The notes under the pieces: generated by a model
Database searches by the model: none
The model's input: the letters and a program-made list of their open reading frames with translations, nothing else
Told to the model about the DNA's origin: nothing
Translations under genes and position numbers: made by a program
DNA from: Chloroflexota bacterium
Lineage (GTDB): Bacteria > Chloroflexota > Anaerolineae > Anaerolineales > Villigracilaceae
DNA length: 26,217 nucleotides
Direction: 5' to 3'
NCBI GenBank assembly: GCA_021796315.1
Contig: JAJYOH010000018.1
Coordinates: 1-26,217, forward strand
Shown here: piece after piece, positions 8,379-14,428 of the stretch
How positions within the stretch are numbered: the first letter of the stretch is position 1
Layout: each line of letters opens with the position of its first letter

Positions 8379-8409
8379 TACGCTGTGCCAACTGGCACAG
8401 CGTATTATT
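8374..8409. terminator. Bidirectional terminator hairpin between convergent genes
   Basis: AATAATACGCTGTGCC (8374-8389) pairs perfectly over 16 bp with 8394-8409 across an AACT loop. It overlaps the stop codon of the membrane protease gene and has AT-rich flanks on both sides, so it can stop transcription from both the plus-strand unit and the minus-strand lipoprotein gene. Confidence 0.85.
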
Positions 8410-8436
8410 ATTCCTGCTGAATTTTTATTTGAAATT

Positions 8437-9456
8437 CTACGGCCAGGTATGGCTTGGCGCGGCGGCGTTATCTGCGGCAGTTTGCGCGCGAACGGCGGGC
8501 GTCACACAAACATGATCGCCTGAGAACGCGTCGCGCCAGACAAAGCCGGACATACAAGTGTCAGGTCCGTAAACACTGGTTGCTTTTCTTGACGCCGCCG
8601 CGGCATTATCGGCGGCGGCCTGACTGCGATCAGCGGGCAGAACGCAAACATCATCGCCCGATTGCGCCTCGCGCCAGACATAACCGGACACGCAGGTATG
8701 AGGACCGTACGAGCCTGAAGTCCAGCGTGAAGCGGCCGCGGCATTATCTGCCGCCGCCTGACTCCGCACGGACGGATCAACGCAAACATGATCGCCAGAA
8801 AACGCGTCGCGCCAGACATATCCAGACGCGCATGTGTCTGGTCCGTACGTGCTGGTTGCCTTGCGTGAATCTGCGGCGGCGTTATCGGCATCCGCCTGGG
8901 CTTTGGATGCTGGCGGGACACATACCTTGTCGCTTGGTCTGATCAGCCTCCAGACATAACTGTCCTTGCATGTGCCGCTGGCTGGCAGGGGCGTGGGCGG
9001 CGCGGCAATCATTGCAACGCTCGCCGGAACGCATGTTGCGGTTACTACACTGGCCGATATCCAGGCGTGACCTCCAGCACCGGAGGGAAAGGCAATATAC
9101 CACCATGTGCCATCGTTATTCTTTCCGGAAATCGCCGCTGTGCCTCCCGCGCTCAGGGCGCCGACAATATCGTACACGGTCCCCGGCCCGGAGCGTACGT
9201 TCGCCGATGAATTCGCTGTAATCAATGGCGAACATGGCGTGGCAGACGCTGGAACGGTTGCCGAAGGCTGAGGCGCTCCGGTTGCAGTTTGGGTTGTGAG
9301 TTGAGATTGTTGAACCGCGGCCTGTACGGTCATCGCTACCGAAGTCTGCGCGATGGCCGTCAGGGCGGTATTTACGCCCGCTGTGGATGGTAGATTGCAA
9401 CTGAGCGCGGCCACACTGAGGGCAAGGATGGATAAATACATTTGTTTCTTATGCAT
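8437..9456 (-). CDS. Secreted lipoprotein with SH3b domain and four Cys-containing tandem repeats
   Basis: A 339-residue protein with an AGAGGAG ribosome site. Signal peptide with lipobox ALSC (Cys20) predicts a lipid-anchored surface protein. A Thr/Ala/Gln-rich linker precedes an SH3b domain at about 85-140 (NVRSGPGTVYDIVGAL ... WWYIAFP ... AWIS). Residues 161-339 are four repeats of 44-46 residues, each with a core T-C-x-S-G-Y-V-W-R and, nine or so residues later, C-V-x-P, then an Ala-rich (A)AADNAAAASR segment; each unit can form one disulfide. SH3b domains often bind peptidoglycan or other surface polymers; the repeat type is seen in secreted bacterial and fungal proteins but I know no assigned function. 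The nucleotide repeat has a 138-nt period (8440-8976), so copy number may vary. Confidence 0.85.
   Translation of the reverse strand: MHKKQMYLSILALSVAALSCNLPSTAGVNTALTAIAQTSVAMTVQAAVQQSQLTTQTATGAPQPSATVPASATPCSPLITANSSANVRSGPGTVYDIVGALSAGGTAAISGKNNDGTWWYIAFPSGAGGHAWISASVVTATCVPASVAMIAAPPTPLPASGTCKDSYVWRLIRPSDKVCVPPASKAQADADNAAADSRKATSTYGPDTCASGYVWRDAFSGDHVCVDPSVRSQAAADNAAAASRWTSGSYGPHTCVSGYVWREAQSGDDVCVLPADRSQAAADNAAAASRKATSVYGPDTCMSGFVWRDAFSGDHVCVTPAVRAQTAADNAAAPSHTWP
8440..8976 (-). repeat. Tandem 138-nt coding repeats (four units) in the lipoprotein gene
   Basis: Four consecutive units encode the TCxSGYVWR...CVxP...AAADNAAA pattern. Units two to four are close in DNA sequence; the first (44 residues) and the last (truncated before the stop) are most diverged. 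This indicates expansion by duplication. Confidence 0.85.
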
Positions 9457-9490
9457 GATCTCATCTCCTCTGTTGATCGTTCATAAGAAT

Positions 9491-9519
9491 ATTGTAGAGC
9501 GGATATGATTTTGATTCAA
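9491..9519 (-). promoter_or_regulatory. Promoter of the SH3b lipoprotein gene
   Basis: On the minus strand TTGAAT (9519-9514), a 17-nt spacer, TACAAT (9496-9491). It predicts a leader of roughly 28 nt containing the AGAGGAG ribosome site. Confidence 0.7.
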
Positions 9520-9595
9520 TAGGCCGAAAGATGGAGAATTCTTCGAGTGTTGAGATCAGATGCGGTCGCATTGGATTAATAGCAATGCGTCGCGT

Positions 9596-10324
9596 CTACG
9601 TTTTTCTCCAACGTGTGATGAGCATCTTCAATTGAATCCTGACGCGCGCATCGGCGTTCGCAACGGCCCACAAGGATTTTAGCCGATCCCAGGTTTCGTT
9701 TTCGATGTTGATAACATCGTTCCAGGTCTCATCGAGATATTCCTGCATTTCCTTCGGCGTGTCCCAATAATAATTGAACGGGAAAGTTTCTTCCTGCCCG
9801 CGGACGAACCAGCCGCGCTTTTCGATTTCGCTGACGGCTTGATTCGCAGCTTTATCATCCGACAGCGGCTCGGCCAGATCGACGGCGCGGCCTGCCTTTT
9901 TGCGCTCTGACGTTGTAACCACTTCCAGCGGCCATTCGTCGAGCAGCGGACGCAGGTCGATCAGGATTCCATCTGGCGCGAGCACGCGATGGATTTCTCG
10001 AAGGGCATGGACCATGCCCTCATGCTGAATTCATCACAACGACCAGGCCAGGATGGCGATATCGAATTTTTCTTTTGAAAACGGAATGTGGATCGAGTTG
10101 GCGCGGACAAATGAAACCGCTAAATCAGCCGGACGGTCAATCGTTGCCACGCGCAATTCTTCGGCGTTGAGGTCGATGCCTGCCGTGAATTTTGCCGAGT
10201 TCGCATACCGCCACGTCAAGCGTCCATCGCCGCAGCCGATCTCCAGCACGCGCTTGCCGTTGAAGTCTGCGAATTTATGCAGATATTTTGTCTCTGTCCG
10301 TTCGGGGTCTTTTTGGAGGGTCAT
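9596..10324 (-). CDS. Class I SAM-dependent methyltransferase interrupted by two adjacent in-frame TGA codons
   Basis: Two open stretches in the same frame, 10324-10037 and 10030-9599, together read as one methyltransferase of 242 codons. The first holds motif I VLEIGCGDGR (residues 26-35), the acidic end of strand 2 (GIDLN) and the motif IV-like FDIAILAWSL. The second continues with IQHEGMVHALREIHRVLAPDGILIDLRP, the usual helix and strand 5 region. Between them are codons TTG TGA TGA ATT at 10039-10028, codons 97 and 98. No indel can repair this because both sides share a frame. A strong hairpin (10002-10020) begins 10 nt after the second TGA. Possibilities are a pseudogene, base errors, or UGA recoding. 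Substrate unknown. No SD is obvious before ATG 10324; the gene follows the zinc-ribbon/SH3-like pair on the same strand. Confidence 0.75.
10002..10020 (-). promoter_or_regulatory. Coding-region hairpin just downstream of tandem TGA codons (SECIS-like position)
   Basis: AGGGCATG / CATGCCCT, 8 perfect pairs with a GTC loop, extended by one G-U pair. The loop begins 18 nt after the second TGA, the distance at which bacterial SECIS loops are found, and its first base is G. Function unproven. Confidence 0.35.
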
Positions 10325-10374
10325 GAAAAGGTGTTGTTGCTTTAGACAAGCTAGTGGTTTTCAATAAGAGAAAA

Positions 10375-10977
10375 TTACATGCCTCTGTCGCGTAATGCTT
10401 TATCAACCCCTCTTCTTACTCTGTTCTCTTCTGGATCTCCCGCTAGCCCTCCTATGAGACCTATCGCCATAAGCCCTGCGACACCCAATAGAATATCTGC
10501 TAATCCGTTGGAGGCGGGTGGCGCTTCTGGCACTGAAGTTGCAGAAATAGTTCTGATCACATCTGCTTTGTGAACCCAACCTTGCAATCCGCTGGGTAAT
10601 TGAATCTTGAAAAAATCTTCTTTCTCTTCTACAACAGGGAAATGATCATCGGCTTTTAGCGTACCGATTATTTCAGCATCGCCGTTGGGTTGCAATATTG
10701 TGATGTTGACATTTTGTTTAAGAAAGTTTTGACGGACATAACCTAGCGGTTCTTTTACTTCTTCGATTCCTAAATCAACTGTAATACCTGATTTTTTGTT
10801 GGTATATCCTTTTTCATTTCCAGGTAAATGTAGACAATAATATTCATCTATTTCGCTTTCGATTGGAAGCATATCGCCAGGGCCCATAATATAAAGTCTT
10901 TCTGCTTTAAGGTCAGGTGATGCTAATATCAGCGTGCCACTTTGTTTTATTGCAAAGCACTTGATGGGATCAGGCAC
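10375..10977 (-). CDS. SH3-like membrane-anchored protein (probably the C-terminal part of a split zinc-ribbon protein)
   Basis: About 200 residues from GTG 10977. It begins in a beta-rich region, then an SH3b-like segment (about 85-135: ANITILQPNGDAEIIGTLK-like strand pattern, then FFKIQLPSGLQGWVHKADV) and a C-terminal hydrophobic helix (about 158-178, ADILLGVAGLMAIGLIGGL) with a short charged tail. No ATG or ribosome site supports an independent start. The same frame stays open upstream through a natural-looking stretch (TYRPFRKKVKDPYPRAQ) back to the A8 run at 11028-11035, where it would join the zinc-ribbon ORF in a different frame. I therefore infer one gene of about 270 residues broken by one extra A. 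Function unknown; SH3b suggests binding to a surface polymer or protein. Confidence 0.65.
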   Translation of the reverse strand: MPDPIKCFAIKQSGTLILASPDLKAERLYIMGPGDMLPIESEIDEYYCLHLPGNEKGYTNKKSGITVDLGIEEVKEPLGYVRQNFLKQNVNITILQPNGDAEIIGTLKADDHFPVVEEKEDFFKIQLPSGLQGWVHKADVIRTISATSVPEAPPASNGLADILLGVAGLMAIGLIGGLAGDPEENRVRRGVDKALRDRGM

Positions 10978-11008
10978 TTGAGCTCTTGGATATGGATCTT
11001 TAACTTTT

Positions 11009-11200
11009 TTACGAAAGGGGCGGTACGTTTTTTTTGCAATTTGTACAATGGTTTGATAAAGAAGATATTATTTTCCCGCAGTTCGGGCAAACGTCTATAT
11101 CGCCCTTTTGGCTGCCGCGAGGGGTTTTGCAAATGTAACAGGTGTCCCAATTGCCGGCCATAGTTGTTCCGCAAACTAAGCACTGCCATCTCTCGCTCAT
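11009..11200 (-). CDS. Double zinc-ribbon protein (probable N-terminal part of the following gene)
   Basis: A 63-residue ORF from ATG 11200, preceded by TGAGG. It holds two C4 zinc ribbons: CLVC...CYIC and CPNC...CTNC (WQCLVCGTTMAGNWDTCYIC, then VCPNCGKIISSLSNHCTNCKK). These are double zinc-ribbon modules that often sit at the N-terminus of bacterial membrane or secreted-domain proteins. The frame ends PPLS-stop soon after an AAAAAAAA run (minus strand; T8 at 11028-11035). Removing one A leads directly into the long downstream SH3-like frame, so the ORF is probably truncated by a homopolymer error or slippage. Confidence 0.7.
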   Translation of the reverse strand: MSERWQCLVCGTTMAGNWDTCYICKTPRGSQKGDIDVCPNCGKIISSLSNHCTNCKKNVPPLS

Positions 11201-11315
11201 ATGCCGCCTCAATCTTCTTTTGCTGGTTCCGTATTGTCAAAACGCACTGTAAATTTTACACCTAAAATAGAATATCAAGTCTAATGATCAGATACTTTTT
11301 GAGTTCCTATCTTTA

Positions 11316-11645
11316 TTACTTCTTCGGCAACGACTTCGCAAACGCCAAACCTTTTTCCATCCAACCCTCAAGCGCTTTCTCCGAAGCATAACCTTCAGCC
11401 GAAACATAAACCCAGCCTTTCATCGGTCGGCCTGAATAGTCAAACACGCGGACGTTTTTCCGCTTCAACGCTTTTGCAAATTCATCTTCACTCAAGCGCA
11501 CGATCAAGTCATCGTTGATGACGCCGCAAGCCATGTTTCCGTTGACGAGAAAACCAACTCCGCCGAACATCTTTTTCTCGGTCACGCCGCGCGACGATTT
11601 CAACTTTGCCCGCATCCGTTCCGCTAATTCTTCGCTGTAAGCCAT
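11316..11645 (-). CDS. TfoX N-terminal domain protein
   Basis: A 109-residue protein from ATG 11645 (MAYSEELAERMRAKL). The pattern VTEKKMFGGVGFLVNGNMACGVINDDLIVRL, then KGWVYVSAEGY, is the single TfoX_N domain. Stand-alone proteins of this size are widespread; the domain is named from the competence regulator TfoX, but the small forms have no established role, so competence should not be assumed. An in-frame ATG at 11660 would add five residues without a better ribosome site. It follows adh across a palindromic spacer and may be transcribed with it. Confidence 0.85.
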   Translation of the reverse strand: MAYSEELAERMRAKLKSSRGVTEKKMFGGVGFLVNGNMACGVINDDLIVRLSEDEFAKALKRKNVRVFDYSGRPMKGWVYVSAEGYASEKALEGWMEKGLAFAKSLPKK

Positions 11646-11660
11646 TTTGCATCCATTCAT

Positions 11661-11728
11661 CGGAGATAAACATAGATGAACATAGATATTTTCTGATGAA
11701 CTTTAAAAGTCATCTTAGTTTATCTCCG
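11661..11728. repeat. Intergenic inverted repeat between adh and the TfoX-like gene
   Basis: CGGAGATAAAC (11661-11671) and GTTTATCTCCG (11718-11728) form an 11-bp perfect inverted repeat around a 46-nt AT-rich interior that itself contains repeated CATAGATGAACATAGAT. It looks like an interspersed repeat rather than a terminator because the loop is long and no T run follows. Confidence 0.55.
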
Positions 11729-11744
11729 TGCATCTCTGGTCAAA

Positions 11745-12785
11745 TTATCCCACGCGCAAAACCTTCGACCCTCGAATTTTACCCTGCTTCATTTCAACCA
11801 GCGCGCGATTGGCATCCTTCAACTCAAACTCCTGAAACTCCGGCCTGATGTTCGCCTCCGCCGCCAACTGCAAAAACTCGCGCACGTCCGCGCGTGTCAC
11901 GTTCGCCACGCTCTTGATCTCCTTTTCCATCCACAACTGCGACGGATAATCCAGCCTCATCAAAACTTCCTTGTCGGCTTCCTCTTTGCGGATGGCGTTG
12001 ACGATGACTCTGCCGCCCGGACTCAGATGCTTCAGCGCTTCCATGGCTGGACCCCAAACCGGAGTCGTGTCAATGACCGCTTCCAACTCTGCTGGCGGAC
12101 TCTGATAGATCGTCCCCGCCCAGGCTGCGCCCAGCGAAAGAGCGAACTTGCGTTCTTCGGCATTTCGGCTGAACACAAATATTTTTGAATTCGGATACTT
12201 ATGCTTCGCCATTTTCAACACGAGATGATTCGATCCGCCGAAACCGGTCAGGCCGAGTGATTGTCCATCTTGAATATTCGCAAGTCTCAACGAACGATAT
12301 CCGATTGCGCCCGCACATAATAACGGCGCGGCTTCCGAATCGCTGAAAGATTCTGGAATCGAATGAACAAAGTCCGCGCGGATTTTCATATACTCGGCGT
12401 AGCCACCGTCGATGTCGCGGCCTGTGGCTTTGAATTCGGCGCAAAGATTTTCGTTGCCTGATAAACAATGCTCGCAATGTCCGCACGCCGATGCGATCCA
12501 TGCGACGCCGACGCGTTGACCTTTATGGAGTGAAGGAGCTTGCTCCTTTGTCGTCGGCAAGCCGACGGACTCCACTATTCCAACCACTTGATGCCCCAAC
12601 ACAACCGGCAACTTCGGTTTCATCCGCCCTTCGATCTCATCCAGTTCCGTGTGGCAGACTCCGCAGGCTGTGATGCGGATCAAAACTTCGCCCGCGTCGA
12701 TCGTCGGTTCAGGCAGATCTTCGAGCGAAAGCGGATTTGGATTTTGTGCAAGCGGCGCGGTCCCGCGCAGGAGCATGGCTTTCAT
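11745..12785 (-). CDS. Zinc-dependent medium-chain alcohol dehydrogenase
   Basis: A 346-residue protein from ATG 12785, chosen because conserved sequence begins there; an upstream ATG at 12944 would run through upp. Catalytic zinc ligands: Cys44 in CGVCHTE, His65 in LGHQ (the usual following Glu is Gln) and a cysteine in the LLCAGAIGYRSL helix. Structural zinc: CGHCEHCLSGNENLC (101-115). The Rossmann loop is GLTGFGGSNH. It should oxidise or reduce a primary alcohol/aldehyde with NAD(P); substrate unknown. Residues 71-87 (VESVGLPTTKEQAPSLH) form a loop longer than usual and are encoded by a palindromic element. It starts 13 nt after upp, so upp-adh look like one operon. Confidence 0.9.
   Translation of the reverse strand: MKAMLLRGTAPLAQNPNPLSLEDLPEPTIDAGEVLIRITACGVCHTELDEIEGRMKPKLPVVLGHQVVGIVESVGLPTTKEQAPSLHKGQRVGVAWIASACGHCEHCLSGNENLCAEFKATGRDIDGGYAEYMKIRADFVHSIPESFSDSEAAPLLCAGAIGYRSLRLANIQDGQSLGLTGFGGSNHLVLKMAKHKYPNSKIFVFSRNAEERKFALSLGAAWAGTIYQSPPAELEAVIDTTPVWGPAMEALKHLSPGGRVIVNAIRKEEADKEVLMRLDYPSQLWMEKEIKSVANVTRADVREFLQLAAEANIRPEFQEFELKDANRALVEMKQGKIRGSKVLRVG
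12526..12574. repeat. In-frame palindromic element inside adh (three-way junction)
   Basis: Outer arms TGGAGT/ACTCCA (12526-12531, 12569-12574) enclose two adjacent hairpins: AAGGAGC-TT-GCTCCTT (12533-12548) and CGTCGGC-AA-GCCGACG (12552-12567). The element encodes ADH residues 71-87, just where most ADHs have a shorter loop, so it looks like an in-frame insertion. Confidence 0.7.
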
Positions 12786-12798
12786 TTTATTTCGTGAA

Positions 12799-13425
12799 CT
12801 ATCCCGTCCCAAATTGACGGTCGCCTGCATCGCCGAGTCCCGGCACGATGTAAGCGCGCTCGTTAAGATGCTCATCAATCGCGGCCAGATGAATGGAAAT
12901 ATCGGGATGGGCTTTTTGCATGGCGGCAATTCCCTCCGGCGCACCGATCAGGCCGACGAACTTGATCTTCTTAACGCCCCAGCGCTTTAAGACGTCAGCG
13001 GTGGCAGTGGCCGAACCACCGGTAGCCAGCATCGGGTCCAGAATGAGGCAAACGGAAACAGTCGGCTCGACCGGCAGCTTGTTGTAATATTCCACCGGCT
13101 TGAGCGTGCGTTCGTCGCGATAGAGTCCGATGTGCCAGACTTCGGCAACCGGCATGAGTTCCCAAACGCCCTCGACCATGCCAAGTCCTGCGCGCAAAAT
13201 CGGGACGAGGCCAATTTTTTCTTTTAGTTCGTACCCCGTCATTTTTGCCAGCGGCGTTTCGAGTTCGCGTGGCGTGATGGCGAGATCGGCGGTCGCCTCA
13301 TAGGTGAGGAGTGCGGCGATCTCGCGCACCAGTTCGCGGAACTTTTTTGGCTCGGTATTTTTGTCTCTTAAGCGGGAAAGTTTGTGCAGGATGAGCGGGT
13401 GTTTGGAAGCAAATACGTTTGACAT
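12799..13425 (-). CDS. upp: Uracil phosphoribosyltransferase
   Basis: A 208-residue protein of normal length; ATG 13425 has GGAGGAG just upstream. It carries the PRPP-binding loop [13 protein letters not shown], the upstream [13 protein letters not shown] segment, the YRDE substrate-side segment and the C-terminal uracil-binding [16 protein letters not shown]. It makes UMP from uracil and PRPP in pyrimidine salvage. A TATAAT lies 22 nt upstream, and adh follows 13 nt downstream. Confidence 0.97.
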   Translation of the reverse strand: MSNVFASKHPLILHKLSRLRDKNTEPKKFRELVREIAALLTYEATADLAITPRELETPLAKMTGYELKEKIGLVPILRAGLGMVEGVWELMPVAEVWHIGLYRDERTLKPVEYYNKLPVEPTVSVCLILDPMLATGGSATATADVLKRWGVKKIKFVGLIGAPEGIAAMQKAHPDISIHLAAIDEHLNERAYIVPGLGDAGDRQFGTG

Positions 13426-13447
13426 TTCTCCTCCGGAAGGTTACTTA

Positions 13448-13453
13448 ATTATA
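13448..13453 (-). promoter_or_regulatory. -10 box of the upp-adh promoter
   Basis: TATAAT on the minus strand, 22 nt before the upp ATG, giving a leader of about 15 nt with the GGAGGAG ribosome site. No good -35 hexamer is seen at standard spacing. Confidence 0.5.
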
Positions 13454-13525
13454 GTCTCGAAGGTGACATTTGCTTCCTGAATTCATCCCCCGTTTGGCGT
13501 ACACTGAATGAGAACAGGAGTTTCG

Positions 13526-14428
13526 ATGAAATTATCCGGCCTTCATATTTTGTTGACCTATCAATGTACTTTCGAGTGTGATCATTGTTTCGTGTGGGGC
13601 AGTCCGAAGCGAAGCGGCGTACTGACCATCGAGCAGCTTGAAGATATTTTGCGTCAAGCCAAAGAGGCGAGTGTGGATTGGATTTATTTCGAAGGCGGCG
13701 AGCCGTTTCTTTATTATGCCGTGCTGGTCAAAGGCGTAAAGCTGGCCGCTGAAATGGGTTTCCAGGTCGGCATCGTGTCGAACGCGTATTGGGCCACCAC
13801 GGTTGCGGACGCGGTGGAATGGCTGCAACCTTTTGCAGGGCGCATCGAAGATTTGACCGTTAGCAGCGATCTTTATCATTGTGAAAAATGTCTGGGCGAA
13901 AATCCGCAAAACGCGATGGTGGCCGCCAAGTGGCTGAACATCCCGACCGGCATGATCAGCGTGGCCCAACTTGAAGCGGATGATGCTCCGCAGACACACG
14001 GTCAGATCGAAGAAGAAGCCGCGGTCATGTTCCGCGGGCGCGCGGCCCGTAACCTGGCTCCGCGCGCGCCGCATGAAGCCTGGGAGCATTTCACCGAATG
14101 TCCGCATGAAGATTTACGCGAGCCGGGACGCGTCCATCTTGACCCGCTTGGAAATCTGCACATCTGCCAGGGACTGGTCATCGGCAATGTTTTTGAAAAG
14201 CCATTGAAACAAGTTTGCGATGAATATCATCCTGATGCGCATTCGATTTGCGGGCTGCTGTTGGCGGGCGGCCCGGCTGATCTGGTCACTGAATATAACC
14301 TGCCGCATGAATCAACTTATGCCGATGCGTGTCATCTTTGTTACGAGATGCGCTTTGCCTTGCGCGAAAGATTCCCGAAAATTCTCACGCCGGATCAAAT
14401 GTATGGGGTAGTTTCAAGTTCCAAATAA
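13526..14428 (+). CDS. Radical SAM protein of unknown function
   Basis: A 300-residue protein. ATG 13526 is preferred over ATG 13508 because AGGAG lies 7 nt upstream of it. The radical SAM cluster motif is CTFECDHC (Cys14, Cys18, Cys21), followed by the SAM-binding FEGGEPFLYY. The C-terminal third has further cysteines (TECPHED, HICQGL, QVCDEY, SICGLL, ACHLCYEM) after an HLDPLGNLHIC segment resembling the start of SPASM-type auxiliary cluster domains. This suggests one 4Fe-4S cluster for radical generation and possibly a second. No precursor peptide gene was recognised nearby; its neighbours are upp (divergent) and alpha-mannosidase (convergent, 15-nt overlap), which gives no clue to the substrate. 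Confidence 0.85.
   Translation: MKLSGLHILLTYQCTFECDHCFVWGSPKRSGVLTIEQLEDILRQAKEASVDWIYFEGGEPFLYYAVLVKGVKLAAEMGFQVGIVSNAYWATTVADAVEWLQPFAGRIEDLTVSSDLYHCEKCLGENPQNAMVAAKWLNIPTGMISVAQLEADDAPQTHGQIEEEAAVMFRGRAARNLAPRAPHEAWEHFTECPHEDLREPGRVHLDPLGNLHICQGLVIGNVFEKPLKQVCDEYHPDAHSICGLLLAGGPADLVTEYNLPHESTYADACHLCYEMRFALRERFPKILTPDQMYGVVSSSK

Noticed and set aside
8440..8976. Possible CRISPR array because of regular repeats
   Set aside because: Repeats are 138 nt, contiguous and coding, with no spacers or cas genes.
11221..11260. TTGACA on the minus strand upstream of the zinc-ribbon gene as a promoter
   Set aside because: No acceptable -10 hexamer at 16-18 nt; a TAAAAT further upstream pairs only with a 14-nt spaced TTGATA.
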